Positions 1 to 6,737 of a DNA stretch of 14,704 nt are shown one piece after another. Location of the stretch: the NCBI GenBank assembly GCA_900754955.1, contig CAAEEV010000096.1, positions 1-14,704 of the forward strand, given 5' to 3'. The translations under genes were made by a program, and so were the position numbers. Every line of letters starts with the position of its first letter. Within the stretch, counting starts at the first letter, position 1. The stretch is from Eggerthellaceae bacterium (GTDB taxonomy: Bacteria; Actinomycetota; Coriobacteriia; Coriobacteriales; Eggerthellaceae). The notes below the pieces were generated by a model. The model was not told the DNA's origin, searched no databases, and worked only from the letters and a program-made list of their open reading frames with translations.

Positions 1-19
1 AGGATATGAGATTTCGGCT

Positions 20-763
20 CTACACCGTCATACCGCCGTCGACGGAGAGAACCTCACCCGTCACATATGACGCCAGGTCGCTCGCGAGGAACACGAACGC
101 GTTCGCCACATCCTCGGGCTGGCCGACGCGCTTCATGGGAATGGCGTCGGCGATCGGCTTGATCATCTCCTCGGGCAGCGCCGCCACCATGTCGGTGGCC
201 GTCACGCCCGGCGCCACGGCGTTCACGCGGATGCCGCGCGGGCCGAGTTCGCGGGCAAGCGACACGGTGATGCCGTTCACGGCGAACTTCGACATGGGGT
301 AGCCCACGCCCGACGGCTGGCCGTTCTTGCTCACCATCGAGCTCGTGTTGATGATCACGCCGCCGGCGTCGCCCATGATGTGCGCGGCCGCCTGGCAGCC
401 GTTGAGGACGCTCTTGATGTTGGTGTCGATCGCCTTGTCGAACTCCTCGGGCGTGTAGTCGTCGAACGGCGTCGACTGCGAGATGCCCGCGTTGTTGCAC
501 ACGACGTCGAGCGCGCCGAAGCGCTCGACCACCGAGCGAAACGCGGCTTCGACGTCGGCCTCGTCGGTGAGTACGGGGGAGAGCCCCATGACGGGCGCGT
601 CGGGGTTTTCAGCGAGGATGGCATCGACGGCTTTCTGCGCCGTTTCAGGACGGCTGCCGCACAGGGCGACATTGGCGCCTTCCTCGAGGAATCGCTTGAC
701 GATGGCGAATCCGATTCCGCGCGTTCCTCCCGTGACAACAGCGGTTTTTCCTTCGAGCAGCAT
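20..763 (-). CDS. Short-chain dehydrogenase/reductase (SDR), FabG-like
   Basis: Classical SDR oxidoreductase of 247 aa, the usual length. It would interconvert a hydroxyl and a keto group using NAD(P)(H) in the cytoplasm. Seen: Rossmann motif TGGTRGIG at residues 11-18, NNAG at 90-93, Asn115, and the catalytic triad Ser142, Tyr155, Lys159 (YPMSK). The C-terminal pattern SYVTGEVLSVDGG is typical of the family. Ser37-Arg38 after the second beta strand suggests NADP(H) rather than NAD(H). The start at 763 is chosen because AAGGGAG lies seven bases upstream and the family's N-terminus begins there. The reading frame stays open upstream to 1072, but that extension is arginine-rich and unlike any SDR. 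It lies 260 bases downstream of the DUF554 gene on the same strand, with no obvious pathway partner. The substrate cannot be read from the sequence: 3-oxoacyl-ACP, a sugar or polyol, or a steroid/bile acid are all possible. Family assignment is secure, function is not. Confidence 0.93.
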   Translation of the reverse strand: MLLEGKTAVVTGGTRGIGFAIVKRFLEEGANVALCGSRPETAQKAVDAILAENPDAPVMGLSPVLTDEADVEAAFRSVVERFGALDVVCNNAGISQSTPFDDYTPEEFDKAIDTNIKSVLNGCQAAAHIMGDAGGVIINTSSMVSKNGQPSGVGYPMSKFAVNGITVSLARELGPRGIRVNAVAPGVTATDMVAALPEEMIKPIADAIPMKRVGQPEDVANAFVFLASDLASYVTGEVLSVDGGMTV

Positions 764-877
764 ACGTCCGCTCCCTTCTCTTCGCAGGGGTGGCTTCGCG
801 TTGCGCGTGCTCGGAGGCAACCTGGGGCGTGCGCGTCGAGCAGCTCCGACGCGAGATGTTTCCACCTTATCCGATCG

Positions 878-1004
878 GCGTTCGCGTGCCGTTCGAACGC
901 TGGGGTTCGGGTTGCGCTTCGCCCGCAAAAGGACGCATGCGTTGGATGTTGGTGACAAGTGGACAGGTCCGCTTGCTGCGCACGCGTTGGGCGTTGGCGA
1001 CAAG
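878..1004. repeat. Intergenic short repeats between SDR and DUF554 genes
   Basis: The 260-base gap 764-1023 holds no convincing gene. It contains two direct repeats of 26 bases (934-959 and 979-1004) that match at 22 of 26 positions; both contain a GCGTTGG core and end in GACAAG. It also contains a 7-base inverted repeat (GCGTTCG at 878-884, CGAACGC at 894-900) that overlaps the 10-base palindrome CGTTCGAACG at 890-899. I see no good promoter for the SDR gene and no terminator with a T-tract for the DUF554 gene. Role unknown; possibly remnants of a dispersed intergenic repeat. Confidence 0.45.
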
Positions 1005-1023
1005 CGCGGGCGCCCCGCAGCTC

Positions 1024-1728
1024 CTACAGCAGGCCGCCGAATCCGCCCGTCAGCTGGATGAGCGCGAACCATAGGGGCGGCACGAGCAGGGCGGGCAGCA
1101 GGTTCATCGTGGAGATCTCCTTGATCTTCAAGATAGACAGGCCCGAGGCGAAGATGAGGAATCCGCCCACGATGGAGATCTCGGTCATGAGGCCGCCCGA
1201 AAGCAGCGGCGCCGCCAGGTTGGCGAGCAGGAAGATGGAGCCCTGCCAGCAGAACAGCACCCCGGCGGCGACGGCGATGCCGTAGCCGAACGTGGAGGCG
1301 AGCACCATCGAGGTGACGAAGTCGAGCATGGCGTTGGTGAAGAGAAACGTCTCGTCGCCGTAAAGCGCGCTGTTGATGGGTCCCAAAATGGACAGCGTGC
1401 CGATGCAGAACAGCATGATGGCGGTGGACAGGCCGCGCGAGAGCTGCGAGCCGTCTTTCGAGAAGCGCTCGACGAGGCGGTTGAACCTTCCCTGGATGTC
1501 GATGAGCGTGCCGATCACGCCGCCGATCGCGAGACTCGCGATGAACAGGACGGGGTAGATGCTGCTCGCCATGTTCTGCACCACGGCGTTGATGCCGAGG
1601 CCCGTCGCCGCAAGACCCATCGCCACGTAGAGGATCTCCTGGTACTTCTCTTTGAGCCCGTGGCGCACCGTTCCGCCGATGGCGCTGCCGACGAGGATCG
1701 CGATGGTGTTGGCGATGGTTCCGATCAT
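1024..1728 (-). CDS. DUF554 family integral membrane protein
   Basis: A 234-aa hydrophobic protein with about seven predicted membrane segments, matching the DUF554 (YdfK-like) family in length and in its N-terminal pattern MIGTIANTIAILVGSAIGG. A conserved-looking loop follows the third segment (GTLIDIQGRFNRLVERF), and later segments are rich in Gly, Ala and Leu. Members are thought to be membrane proteins of unknown, possibly transport, function; nothing in the sequence refines that. The start at 1728 is supported by the ribosome binding site GAAAGG seven bases upstream. The open frame extends to 1902, but the extra residues are charged and lack family character. It is transcribed divergently from the amidohydrolase gene, with 232 bases between the starts. 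The SDR gene lies downstream on the same strand and might be co-transcribed, but the 260-base gap makes this uncertain. Confidence 0.88.
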   Translation of the reverse strand: MIGTIANTIAILVGSAIGGTVRHGLKEKYQEILYVAMGLAATGLGINAVVQNMASSIYPVLFIASLAIGGVIGTLIDIQGRFNRLVERFSKDGSQLSRGLSTAIMLFCIGTLSILGPINSALYGDETFLFTNAMLDFVTSMVLASTFGYGIAVAAGVLFCWQGSIFLLANLAAPLLSGGLMTEISIVGGFLIFASGLSILKIKEISTMNLLPALLVPPLWFALIQLTGGFGGLL

Positions 1729-1833
1729 GGCGTGCCTTTCTTCAGCGGACGGCGGGATTGGCTCGGCTGCGCGTTCGTCGAGCCTTCCTTCGGCGGACAG
1801 CGGAGCCAGCCCCTTTACTTTACAGGTGAGAGC

Positions 1834-1863
1834 ATTGTAGTGAAAATGGGCGGGAAGAAAGAA
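1834..1863 (-). promoter_or_regulatory. Possible promoter for the DUF554 gene
   Basis: On the minus strand TACAAT (1834-1839) is preceded, after an 18-base spacer, by TTCTTT (1858-1863). The -10 element is good and the -35 weak. It would start transcription about 100 bases upstream of the DUF554 start codon. Judged by eye only. Confidence 0.35.
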
Positions 1864-1867
1864 CGTC

Positions 1868-1897
1868 TTGCTGCGAACGGTTTCTTTCTCGTACAAT
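1868..1897 (+). promoter_or_regulatory. Probable sigma-70-type promoter for the amidohydrolase gene
   Basis: TTGCTG at 1868-1873 and TACAAT at 1892-1897 are separated by 18 bases in an AT-richer island within GC-rich DNA. The predicted transcript start near 1904 leaves a leader of about 57 bases containing AAGGGGG at 1947-1953, seven bases before the ATG at 1961. The divergent DUF554 promoter would lie immediately to the left, so the two could share a regulator. Confidence 0.5.
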
Positions 1898-1960
1898 GCC
1901 ATGCAAGTATTAGATTAAGTCCTATAGCGTTCCATCAAGGAGAAACAAGGGGGATAGCTC

Positions 1961-3256
1961 ATGCTGTTCAAGAACATCGGCGTGCTCGATGAGCATCTCG
2001 ATTATCAAGCCGATCGCTGGGTCGGGGTGAAAGACGGGCGCATCGCCTACATCGGCGACGTCGAGCCCGCAGACGCCGCATCGTACGGCGAAGTGTACGA
2101 CGGAGCGGGCAAGCTGCTCATGCCCGCGCTCTACAACGCACATGCCCACGCGCCCATGACGCTGCTGCGCGGTTTCGCCGAGAACCTGCCGCTGCAGGCC
2201 TGGCTCGAGACGAAGTGCTGGCCGTTCGAGGGCAAGATGACGGCCGAGGACAACTACTGGGGCACGCTGCTGGCATGCGCCGAGATGGCGCGCTACGGCT
2301 GCGTGAGCCTGTCCGACATGTACTACCACACCGACGAGCGCGTGCGCGCCGTCGTCGAGGCGGGCATGAAGATGAACGTGTGCGAAAGCGAGCTGTTCTT
2401 CGAACCCAAGCCGTATGCCGAATACGCCATCAGCCAGAAGATGCCCGGTTTCATCGAGCGCTACCACGGAGCCGCCGACGGGCGCATCCTCGTAGACTAC
2501 AACATCCACGCCGAATACACCTCCAACGAGCTGACGTGTCGCGGTCTGGCCGAGGCCGCCAAGGAGGCGGGTCTGCGCATCCACATCCACGCGTCGGAGA
2601 CGAAAAGCGAGCACGAGGAGTGCAAGGAGCGCCACGGCGGCATGACGCCGCTCGCGTACTTCGAGTCGATCGGCGTGCTCGACGTGCCCGTGACCGCCGC
2701 TCACTGCGTGTGGGTGGAGGATAGCGACATCGACATCATGCTGCGCCGCGGCGTGTCGGTGGTGAACAACCCGGCGTCGAACATGAAGCTCGGCAGCGGC
2801 TACGCGCCCGTTGCGAAGATGCTCGAGCGCGGCGTGAACGTGTGCCTCGGCACCGACGGCATGGCGTCGAACAACAACCACGACATGTTCCAGGACATGT
2901 ACCTCATGGGCCTCATCTACAAGGGACACGAACTTGATCCGGCGATCATCACGCCGAAGCAGGTGGTGAACGCCGCCACGCGCGCCGGCGCACTGGCCCA
3001 GGGCCGCGAGGACTGCGGCCTGGTGAAGGAGGGTATGAAGGCCGACCTGTGCGTGCTCGACGTGACGGGCCCGCAGTGGTGCCCCATGACCGAGCCGATC
3101 TACAACGTGGTGTTTGCGGGCTCGGGGTCCGATGTGGTGCTCACGATGGCAGACGGTGCGGTGGTGTACCGCGACGGCAGCTGGCCGACCATCGACATCG
3201 AGCGTGCGAAGGCCGAGGTGAGCGCGCGTTCGCAGCGCATCATCGCCGAGCTGTAG
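1961..3256 (+). CDS. Amidohydrolase, SAH/MTA/adenosine deaminase-like
   Basis: A 431-aa cytosolic metal-dependent hydrolase of the ATZ/TRZ-MtaD branch of the amidohydrolase superfamily; enzymes of this group deaminate S-adenosylhomocysteine, methylthioadenosine, adenosine or related purines. Seen: the HxH metal motif in NAHAHAPM (His61, His63), HIHASET with His210 and Glu213, AHC with His248, and LGTDG with Asp299. This is the complete active-site set known from the characterised enzyme TM0936. The C-terminal segment MKADLCVLDVTGPQW returns to the beta-sandwich domain made together with the N-terminus. The length is typical and all key residues are present, so it should be active. The start is fixed by the strong ribosome binding site AAGGGGG seven bases upstream. 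It appears to be a single-gene transcription unit with its own promoter and terminator. Exact substrate unknown: nucleoside/SAH salvage is the best guess, with guanine- or triazine-type deaminases as the alternative. Confidence 0.92.
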   Translation: MLFKNIGVLDEHLDYQADRWVGVKDGRIAYIGDVEPADAASYGEVYDGAGKLLMPALYNAHAHAPMTLLRGFAENLPLQAWLETKCWPFEGKMTAEDNYWGTLLACAEMARYGCVSLSDMYYHTDERVRAVVEAGMKMNVCESELFFEPKPYAEYAISQKMPGFIERYHGAADGRILVDYNIHAEYTSNELTCRGLAEAAKEAGLRIHIHASETKSEHEECKERHGGMTPLAYFESIGVLDVPVTAAHCVWVEDSDIDIMLRRGVSVVNNPASNMKLGSGYAPVAKMLERGVNVCLGTDGMASNNNHDMFQDMYLMGLIYKGHELDPAIITPKQVVNAATRAGALAQGREDCGLVKEGMKADLCVLDVTGPQWCPMTEPIYNVVFAGSGSDVVLTMADGAVVYRDGSWPTIDIERAKAEVSARSQRIIAEL

Positions 3257-3266
3257 CAAAGCGCGG

Positions 3267-3968
3267 CTAACGACCGGCAGCGGGGCGGTGCTCTTCGGGC
3301 GCCGCCCCGTTTTTCTGTGCGGAGCTTGCGCGTGCGGGGGTTTCCCGCGCGCGCTGCGCTGCGGCGCGCGCGAAGATGCGAAACTCGCTTCGATTGCGCA
3401 CGTGCGTCTTTCGGAAGATGTTGCGCGCGTGGAACTTGACCGTGCTTTCGGTGAGGCAGAGCTGGTCGGCGATGACGCGGTAGGGCTCGGGTCCTGCGAT
3501 GAGGCGCGCAATCATGATCTCCTGTGCGGTGAGCGCCGCTCGTGCGAGCGTGTTTTCGAGTGGTGCGGATGCGCGGTGGGGCGGTTGGGCGCTGGTTGCA
3601 GCGCCGCTGGGATTGCTGTCGACGTTTGCCGTTCCGCCGTCACATGCCGGCGTGCGCGGTAGGGCGGCGGCGAGGCCCGCGCCGAGCAGCGCGGCGAAGA
3701 CGCATCCGCCGAGGATGGCGTGCCCGATTTCGAAGGGAGCCGGCGAACCCGCCGCAAGGCCCATGATCGCGCCGATCGAATAGCCCGTCATGCCGATGGC
3801 AAGCGCGGAGCCGATGACACGTGCGCGCGATGGAGCGGCGGGGGTCCGGATCGGACATCCCGCGCATGAGGTTGCGCGCGTTTCGGCAGGCGGGCGACAG
3901 GGGCGGACCGGTTCCTCCGCGCCGGCGGGTGGATGCACGATGTGCTGCTCGCGGTGTCTCTCGCGCAT
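3267..3968 (-). CDS. Membrane-anchored LuxR-type transcriptional regulator
   Basis: A 233-aa protein ending in a LuxR/NarL-type DNA-binding domain (about residues 144-200; core LTAQEIMIARLIAG, recognition region LTESTVKFHARNIFRKT). It is preceded by two hydrophobic segments (about 51-73 and 80-103) and a Pro/Arg-rich N-terminal part with Cys24 and a CxxC pair (35-38). There is no receiver domain, so it is probably a one-component regulator tethered to the membrane. This is a short version of the many-helix LuxR proteins known in Eggerthellaceae. The start at 3968 is chosen for AAGGAG seven bases upstream and a candidate promoter at 4048-4076; the longer open frame to 4124 would run through that promoter. 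The C-terminal tail of about 35 residues is Ala/Arg-rich and overlaps the amidohydrolase terminator. Target genes unknown; the palindrome at 4140-4160 upstream of it is a candidate operator. The HTH is clear; the sensory role is inferred. Confidence 0.8.
   Translation of the reverse strand: MRERHREQHIVHPPAGAEEPVRPCRPPAETRATSCAGCPIRTPAAPSRARVIGSALAIGMTGYSIGAIMGLAAGSPAPFEIGHAILGGCVFAALLGAGLAAALPRTPACDGGTANVDSNPSGAATSAQPPHRASAPLENTLARAALTAQEIMIARLIAGPEPYRVIADQLCLTESTVKFHARNIFRKTHVRNRSEFRIFARAAAQRARETPARASSAQKNGAAPEEHRPAAGR
3281..3315 (+). terminator. Rho-independent terminator of the amidohydrolase gene
   Basis: Arms CGGGGCGG (3281-3288) and CCGCCCCG (3302-3309) form an 8-bp stem, with weaker extra pairing possible in the 13-base loop. 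TTTTT follows at 3310-3314. It starts 24 bases after the amidohydrolase stop. It lies inside the C-terminal codons of the convergent LuxR-type gene, where it lacks a T-tract in that direction, so it should act mainly on plus-strand transcripts. Confidence 0.85.
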
Positions 3969-4047
3969 GGGCGGCTCCTTCGCTCGCGGTTTCGCCGCAT
4001 GCTTCCCCGTGCGAGGAGTAGCTCGTTGAAGCGCGGTGGGTATCAGC

Positions 4048-4076
4048 ATTGTATACGCTGATGCGGCGGAGCGTAA
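4048..4076 (-). promoter_or_regulatory. Possible promoter of the LuxR-type gene
   Basis: The minus strand reads TATACAAT around 4048-4055, giving a -10 of TACAAT (4048-4053). The -35 position at 4071-4076 (TTACGC) matches poorly. It would give a leader of about 73 bases before the start at 3968. The good -10 and weak -35 suggest activator dependence or simple weakness. Confidence 0.35.
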
Positions 4077-4139
4077 GAGGCAGAAGGGTACGAATTTGGA
4101 ACGGAAGGCGTTTTCGCACGGCATGCCGAATGCACGCAG

Positions 4140-4160
4140 GGCGTTGCACAGTGCAACGCC
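4140..4160. promoter_or_regulatory. Perfect 21-bp palindrome, candidate operator
   Basis: GGCGTTGCAC (4140-4149), a central A (4150) and GTGCAACGCC (4151-4160) form a perfect inverted repeat with 10-base arms. It lies in the 220-base gap between the 3' end of the cation exporter gene and the LuxR-type gene, about 100 bases upstream of the latter's predicted transcription start. No T-tract follows on either strand, so a terminator is unlikely. A dimeric regulator site is the best reading. A second, weaker minus-strand hairpin (GCGCG, loop CTTTT, CGCGC) lies next to the exporter stop codon. Confidence 0.5.
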
Positions 4161-4188
4161 GCCGCATTGCGCGAAAAGCGCGCGACGA

Positions 4189-5367
4189 CTATTGGCGCGG
4201 GCTCACGTAGCTCTGGTCGATGGTGATCTTGCAGATGGTGTTCGGGTAGTGTTCCTCCACGAGCGCGGTGACGCGGTCGCGCAGCTCGCCTTCCGAGATC
4301 GCGGCGTCGGCGGGGCGCACGCAGTCGAACAGCACGTTGGTGTGCGTGGGGCCCGGGACGGTGCGCAGATCATGGATCGACAGACGCTCGTCGATGAGCT
4401 TCACCTGTGCGTCGATCCAGTTGCGCATGTCGCGCACCTCGGGATCGTTCGTCACGATGGGGTCGTAGTGCAGCGTGACGATGAGGCGGTCGTCGTTCTT
4501 GAAATCCTGTTCGATGTTGTCGATGAGGTCGTGGCTCTCCGTGGGGTCGGCTTCGGCGGCCATCTCCACGTGGGCGCTCGCGAACTGGCGTCCGGGGCCG
4601 TAGTCGTGCACCATAAGGTCGTGGGTGCCGAGCACGCCCGGGTAGCTCATGATCTTCGTGCGGATGTGCTCGACGAGTGCCGGGTCGGGCGCCTGTCCGA
4701 GCAGCGGGTCGACCGTCTCGCGCACGAGTCCCACACCGCTCCAGAGGATGAACGCGCCTACGGCGAGACCTACCCAGCCGTCGAGGTCGACGCCGGTGAA
4801 GTGGGAGATGACGGCGGAGGCGAGCACGACGCCCGTGGAGATCACGTCGTTGCGCGAGTCGATTGCCGTCGCCTCGAGTGTGGTGGACGAGATGCGGCGC
4901 CCGATGGCGCGGTTGAACACCATCATCCACAGCTTCACGAGGATCGAGAGCGCCAGCACGCACACCACCGCAGCGTTGAACTCGGTGGCGGCGGGGTTCG
5001 TGATCTTATCGAAGGACGACTTCAGAAGCTCCACGCCGATGAGCAGGATGATGACGGCCACTACGAGGCCCGAGAGGTATTCGTAGCGCCCGTGTCCATA
5101 AGGGTGCTCGGGGTCGGCTGGTTTGCTCGCCATCTTGAAGCCGAGCAAGCTGATGACGTTGCTCGACGCGTCGGAGAGGTTGTTCACCGCGTCGGCCACG
5201 ATCGACACCGAGCCCGCGATGAGGCCGATCACGCCCTTCGCGAGGCAGAGCGCCACGTTGCAGATGATGCCCACGATGCCCGCGAACTGCCCGTAGCGCG
5301 TGCGCACGGCCGGATCGGTCACGTTGTCGGCGTCCTTGACGAAATGTTTCACAAGCCAGTTGGTCAT
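4189..5367 (-). CDS. Cation diffusion facilitator (CDF) metal exporter
   Basis: A 392-aa inner-membrane proton-coupled divalent metal exporter of the CDF family. Seen: an N-terminal membrane domain of about six helices (residues 28-225), the second-helix motif DAVNNLSD (59-66), the loop HPYGHGRYE (88-96), the fifth-helix motif DSRND (170-174), and a C-terminal cytoplasmic domain of about 165 residues. That is longer than the roughly 80 residues of a minimal CDF tail and may hold a second subdomain. The metal-site pattern NxxxD (62-66) with DxxxD (170-174) resembles the Mn-exporting branch rather than the Zn type, which has His in the fifth helix; metal choice is therefore inferred as Mn or Fe. 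The start at 5367 fits the family N-terminus, although the ribosome binding site is only a modest AGGCAG about six bases upstream. The frame extends to 5544, but that part lies across the predicted promoter. It is divergent from the histidine kinase gene. Confidence 0.92.
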   Translation of the reverse strand: MTNWLVKHFVKDADNVTDPAVRTRYGQFAGIVGIICNVALCLAKGVIGLIAGSVSIVADAVNNLSDASSNVISLLGFKMASKPADPEHPYGHGRYEYLSGLVVAVIILLIGVELLKSSFDKITNPAATEFNAAVVCVLALSILVKLWMMVFNRAIGRRISSTTLEATAIDSRNDVISTGVVLASAVISHFTGVDLDGWVGLAVGAFILWSGVGLVRETVDPLLGQAPDPALVEHIRTKIMSYPGVLGTHDLMVHDYGPGRQFASAHVEMAAEADPTESHDLIDNIEQDFKNDDRLIVTLHYDPIVTNDPEVRDMRNWIDAQVKLIDERLSIHDLRTVPGPTHTNVLFDCVRPADAAISEGELRDRVTALVEEHYPNTICKITIDQSYVSPRQ

Positions 5368-5427
5368 AATGCGCTGCCTGCTTTCCGTTGCTGCGCTGCG
5401 CGCAGATGTGCGTTCGCGATCTTCCAA

Positions 5428-5462
5428 ACCTACGAGTGTAGGTGCCCGGAGGGAAAATGCAA
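5428..5462 (-). promoter_or_regulatory. Predicted CDF promoter with overlapping operator-like dyad
   Basis: On the minus strand TTGCAT (5457-5462) and TACACT (5435-5440) are 16 bases apart, giving a leader of about 60 bases before the CDF start. The -10 lies inside a perfect dyad of 6-base arms, ACCTAC and GTAGGT, around a 4-base centre (5428-5443). A repressor or MerR-type metalloregulator bound there would control the exporter. No regulator gene for it is recognisable next door. Confidence 0.45.
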
Positions 5463-5515
5463 CAGCAATCGGGGAGGCGTTCGGCGCATTCGGTGCGTTG
5501 CGATCGGATGCGCCC

Positions 5516-5544
5516 TTTCCGAAAGCGCGTGCGAACCCTATCAT
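5516..5544 (+). promoter_or_regulatory. Possible promoter of the two-component system
   Basis: TATCAT (5539-5544, five of six consensus bases) lies 17 bases after TTTCCG (5516-5521). The predicted transcript start near 5551 leaves about 38 bases of leader. The -10 is part of CCCTATCA (5536-5543), which is repeated inverted as TGATAGGG at 5574-5581 just before the kinase start codon. Confidence 0.4.
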
Positions 5545-5588
5545 GCTGCGTGAGGCGAGGTTTGCAATGCGCGTGATAGGGGGTAGCG

Positions 5589-6737
5589 ATGGATGAGGGC
5601 TGTCGTATCGCGCGGTCGGCTCTGCACGAGAAGGCGCTGGGCGCCGCCGAGGAGCTGCGCGATCGCTTCGGCTTCGACTTCGTGGGCGTCTCGGTGGTGG
5701 GCGCGGGTGCGTCTCCTCTGCTGGAGTGGCAGCATGCGGCGGGAAGCACCACGCGGAACTACGAGATGATCAAGCTGCCGGGCGGCGTGGGCGCGCTCGG
5801 CAAGGTGTACGACCTCGGGCGCGGCATCGTCGTCGACAGCGTCGACGACGACATTCCCAAGGGCGAGCTGTTCCAGTATCCCATCGTCATCGCCGAGGCG
5901 CTGTCGAGCTTCTTCGCGTTTCCGCTCATGGAGGGCGATCGCATACGCGTCATCGTGATCGGGGCGTTTCGCTTCGTGCGCACGTTCGACGAGCTGTCCT
6001 GCGGCATGGTCCAGCAAAGCGCTGCGCGCTTGTTCGGGCTGCAGGCGTGCCCCGACGCTCCCCTGTGGATCCACGGGAAGCAGGAGGGCTTCGCCTACGC
6101 CGAGATCACCCACCGGCTTCTGCAGGCTCAGGAAAGCGAGCGGCGTCGCATCGCCCGCGAGCTCCACGACGGCATCTCGCAGGAGGTGCTCGTCGCCCAG
6201 ATAGAGCTGCGCAAGCTGGGGTACCTTCCCTGGGACGAGTGGCCCGCCGCCGTCGAGCGGGTGAGCGAGCGCTTGCGCGACGTCATTTCCCACATCGGTG
6301 CCATTGCCCGCGCGCTTCGCCCGGCAGCGCTCGACGGGCTGGGCCTGCCTGCCGCCATGGAGGCGCTCTGCGTGTCGATGAGTCAGGCGTTCGGCGTCGA
6401 GATCTCCACCGCGCTCGAAGACGTGGGGACGTTGGGCGAAGACCGCGAGATCGCGCTGTACCGCATCTTCCAAGAGGCTCTCTCGAACGCGTGCAAGTAC
6501 GCATCGGCGCGTCTCATCGAGGTGTCGCTCTCTTCGCGCGAGGGCGTCCTGACGCTGCGTGTTGCCGACGACGGCGCGGGGTTCGATCTGGGAAACGTGC
6601 CGGTGCGCGGAAGCGGGCTGGGGCTCGAGGGCATGGCGGAGCGCGCGCGGCTCATCGGCGGCGTGCTCGACATCTCCTCGAGCTGCGGCGGCGGCACCGA
6701 GGTGAAGTTGACGGTCGGCGTTGAGGAGGGGGCATGA
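5589..6737 (+). CDS. GAF-domain histidine kinase, NarL/NreB type
   Basis: A 382-aa soluble sensor kinase with no membrane segment or signal peptide. Residues about 10-150 form a GAF domain whose pattern (GGVGALGKV at 65-73, KGELFQYPIVIAEAL at 91-105) resembles, from memory, the nitrate-receptor GAF protein NreA. Residues 170-240 hold the HisKA_3 dimerisation helix with the phosphorylated His193 (ARELHDGISQEV). The rest is an HATPase domain with N box EALSNACKYA, DDGAGF and GSGLGLEGM. No cysteine cluster of the NreB oxygen-sensing type is present, so a small ligand bound by the GAF domain is the likelier signal. The start at 5589 follows TAGGGGG by five bases. It overlaps the response regulator by four bases (ATGA), so the pair is translationally coupled. 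Position just upstream of the molybdoenzyme operon suggests control of that operon (inference). Confidence 0.93.
   Translation: MDEGCRIARSALHEKALGAAEELRDRFGFDFVGVSVVGAGASPLLEWQHAAGSTTRNYEMIKLPGGVGALGKVYDLGRGIVVDSVDDDIPKGELFQYPIVIAEALSSFFAFPLMEGDRIRVIVIGAFRFVRTFDELSCGMVQQSAARLFGLQACPDAPLWIHGKQEGFAYAEITHRLLQAQESERRRIARELHDGISQEVLVAQIELRKLGYLPWDEWPAAVERVSERLRDVISHIGAIARALRPAALDGLGLPAAMEALCVSMSQAFGVEISTALEDVGTLGEDREIALYRIFQEALSNACKYASARLIEVSLSSREGVLTLRVADDGAGFDLGNVPVRGSGLGLEGMAERARLIGGVLDISSSCGGGTEVKLTVGVEEGA

Noticed and set aside
764..1072. N-terminal extension of the SDR open frame
   Set aside because: Arg/Pro-rich, unlike any SDR, contains the intergenic repeats, and a good ribosome binding site precedes the internal ATG at 763.
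1922..3511. 529-aa minus-strand open frame across the amidohydrolase
   Set aside because: Shadow of a gene with a complete active-site set on the plus strand; it also overlaps the LuxR-type gene in another frame.
4036..5553. 505-aa plus-strand open frame across the CDF gene
   Set aside because: No recognisable domain, Val/Asp/His-rich shadow composition, and it crosses the predicted promoters on both sides.
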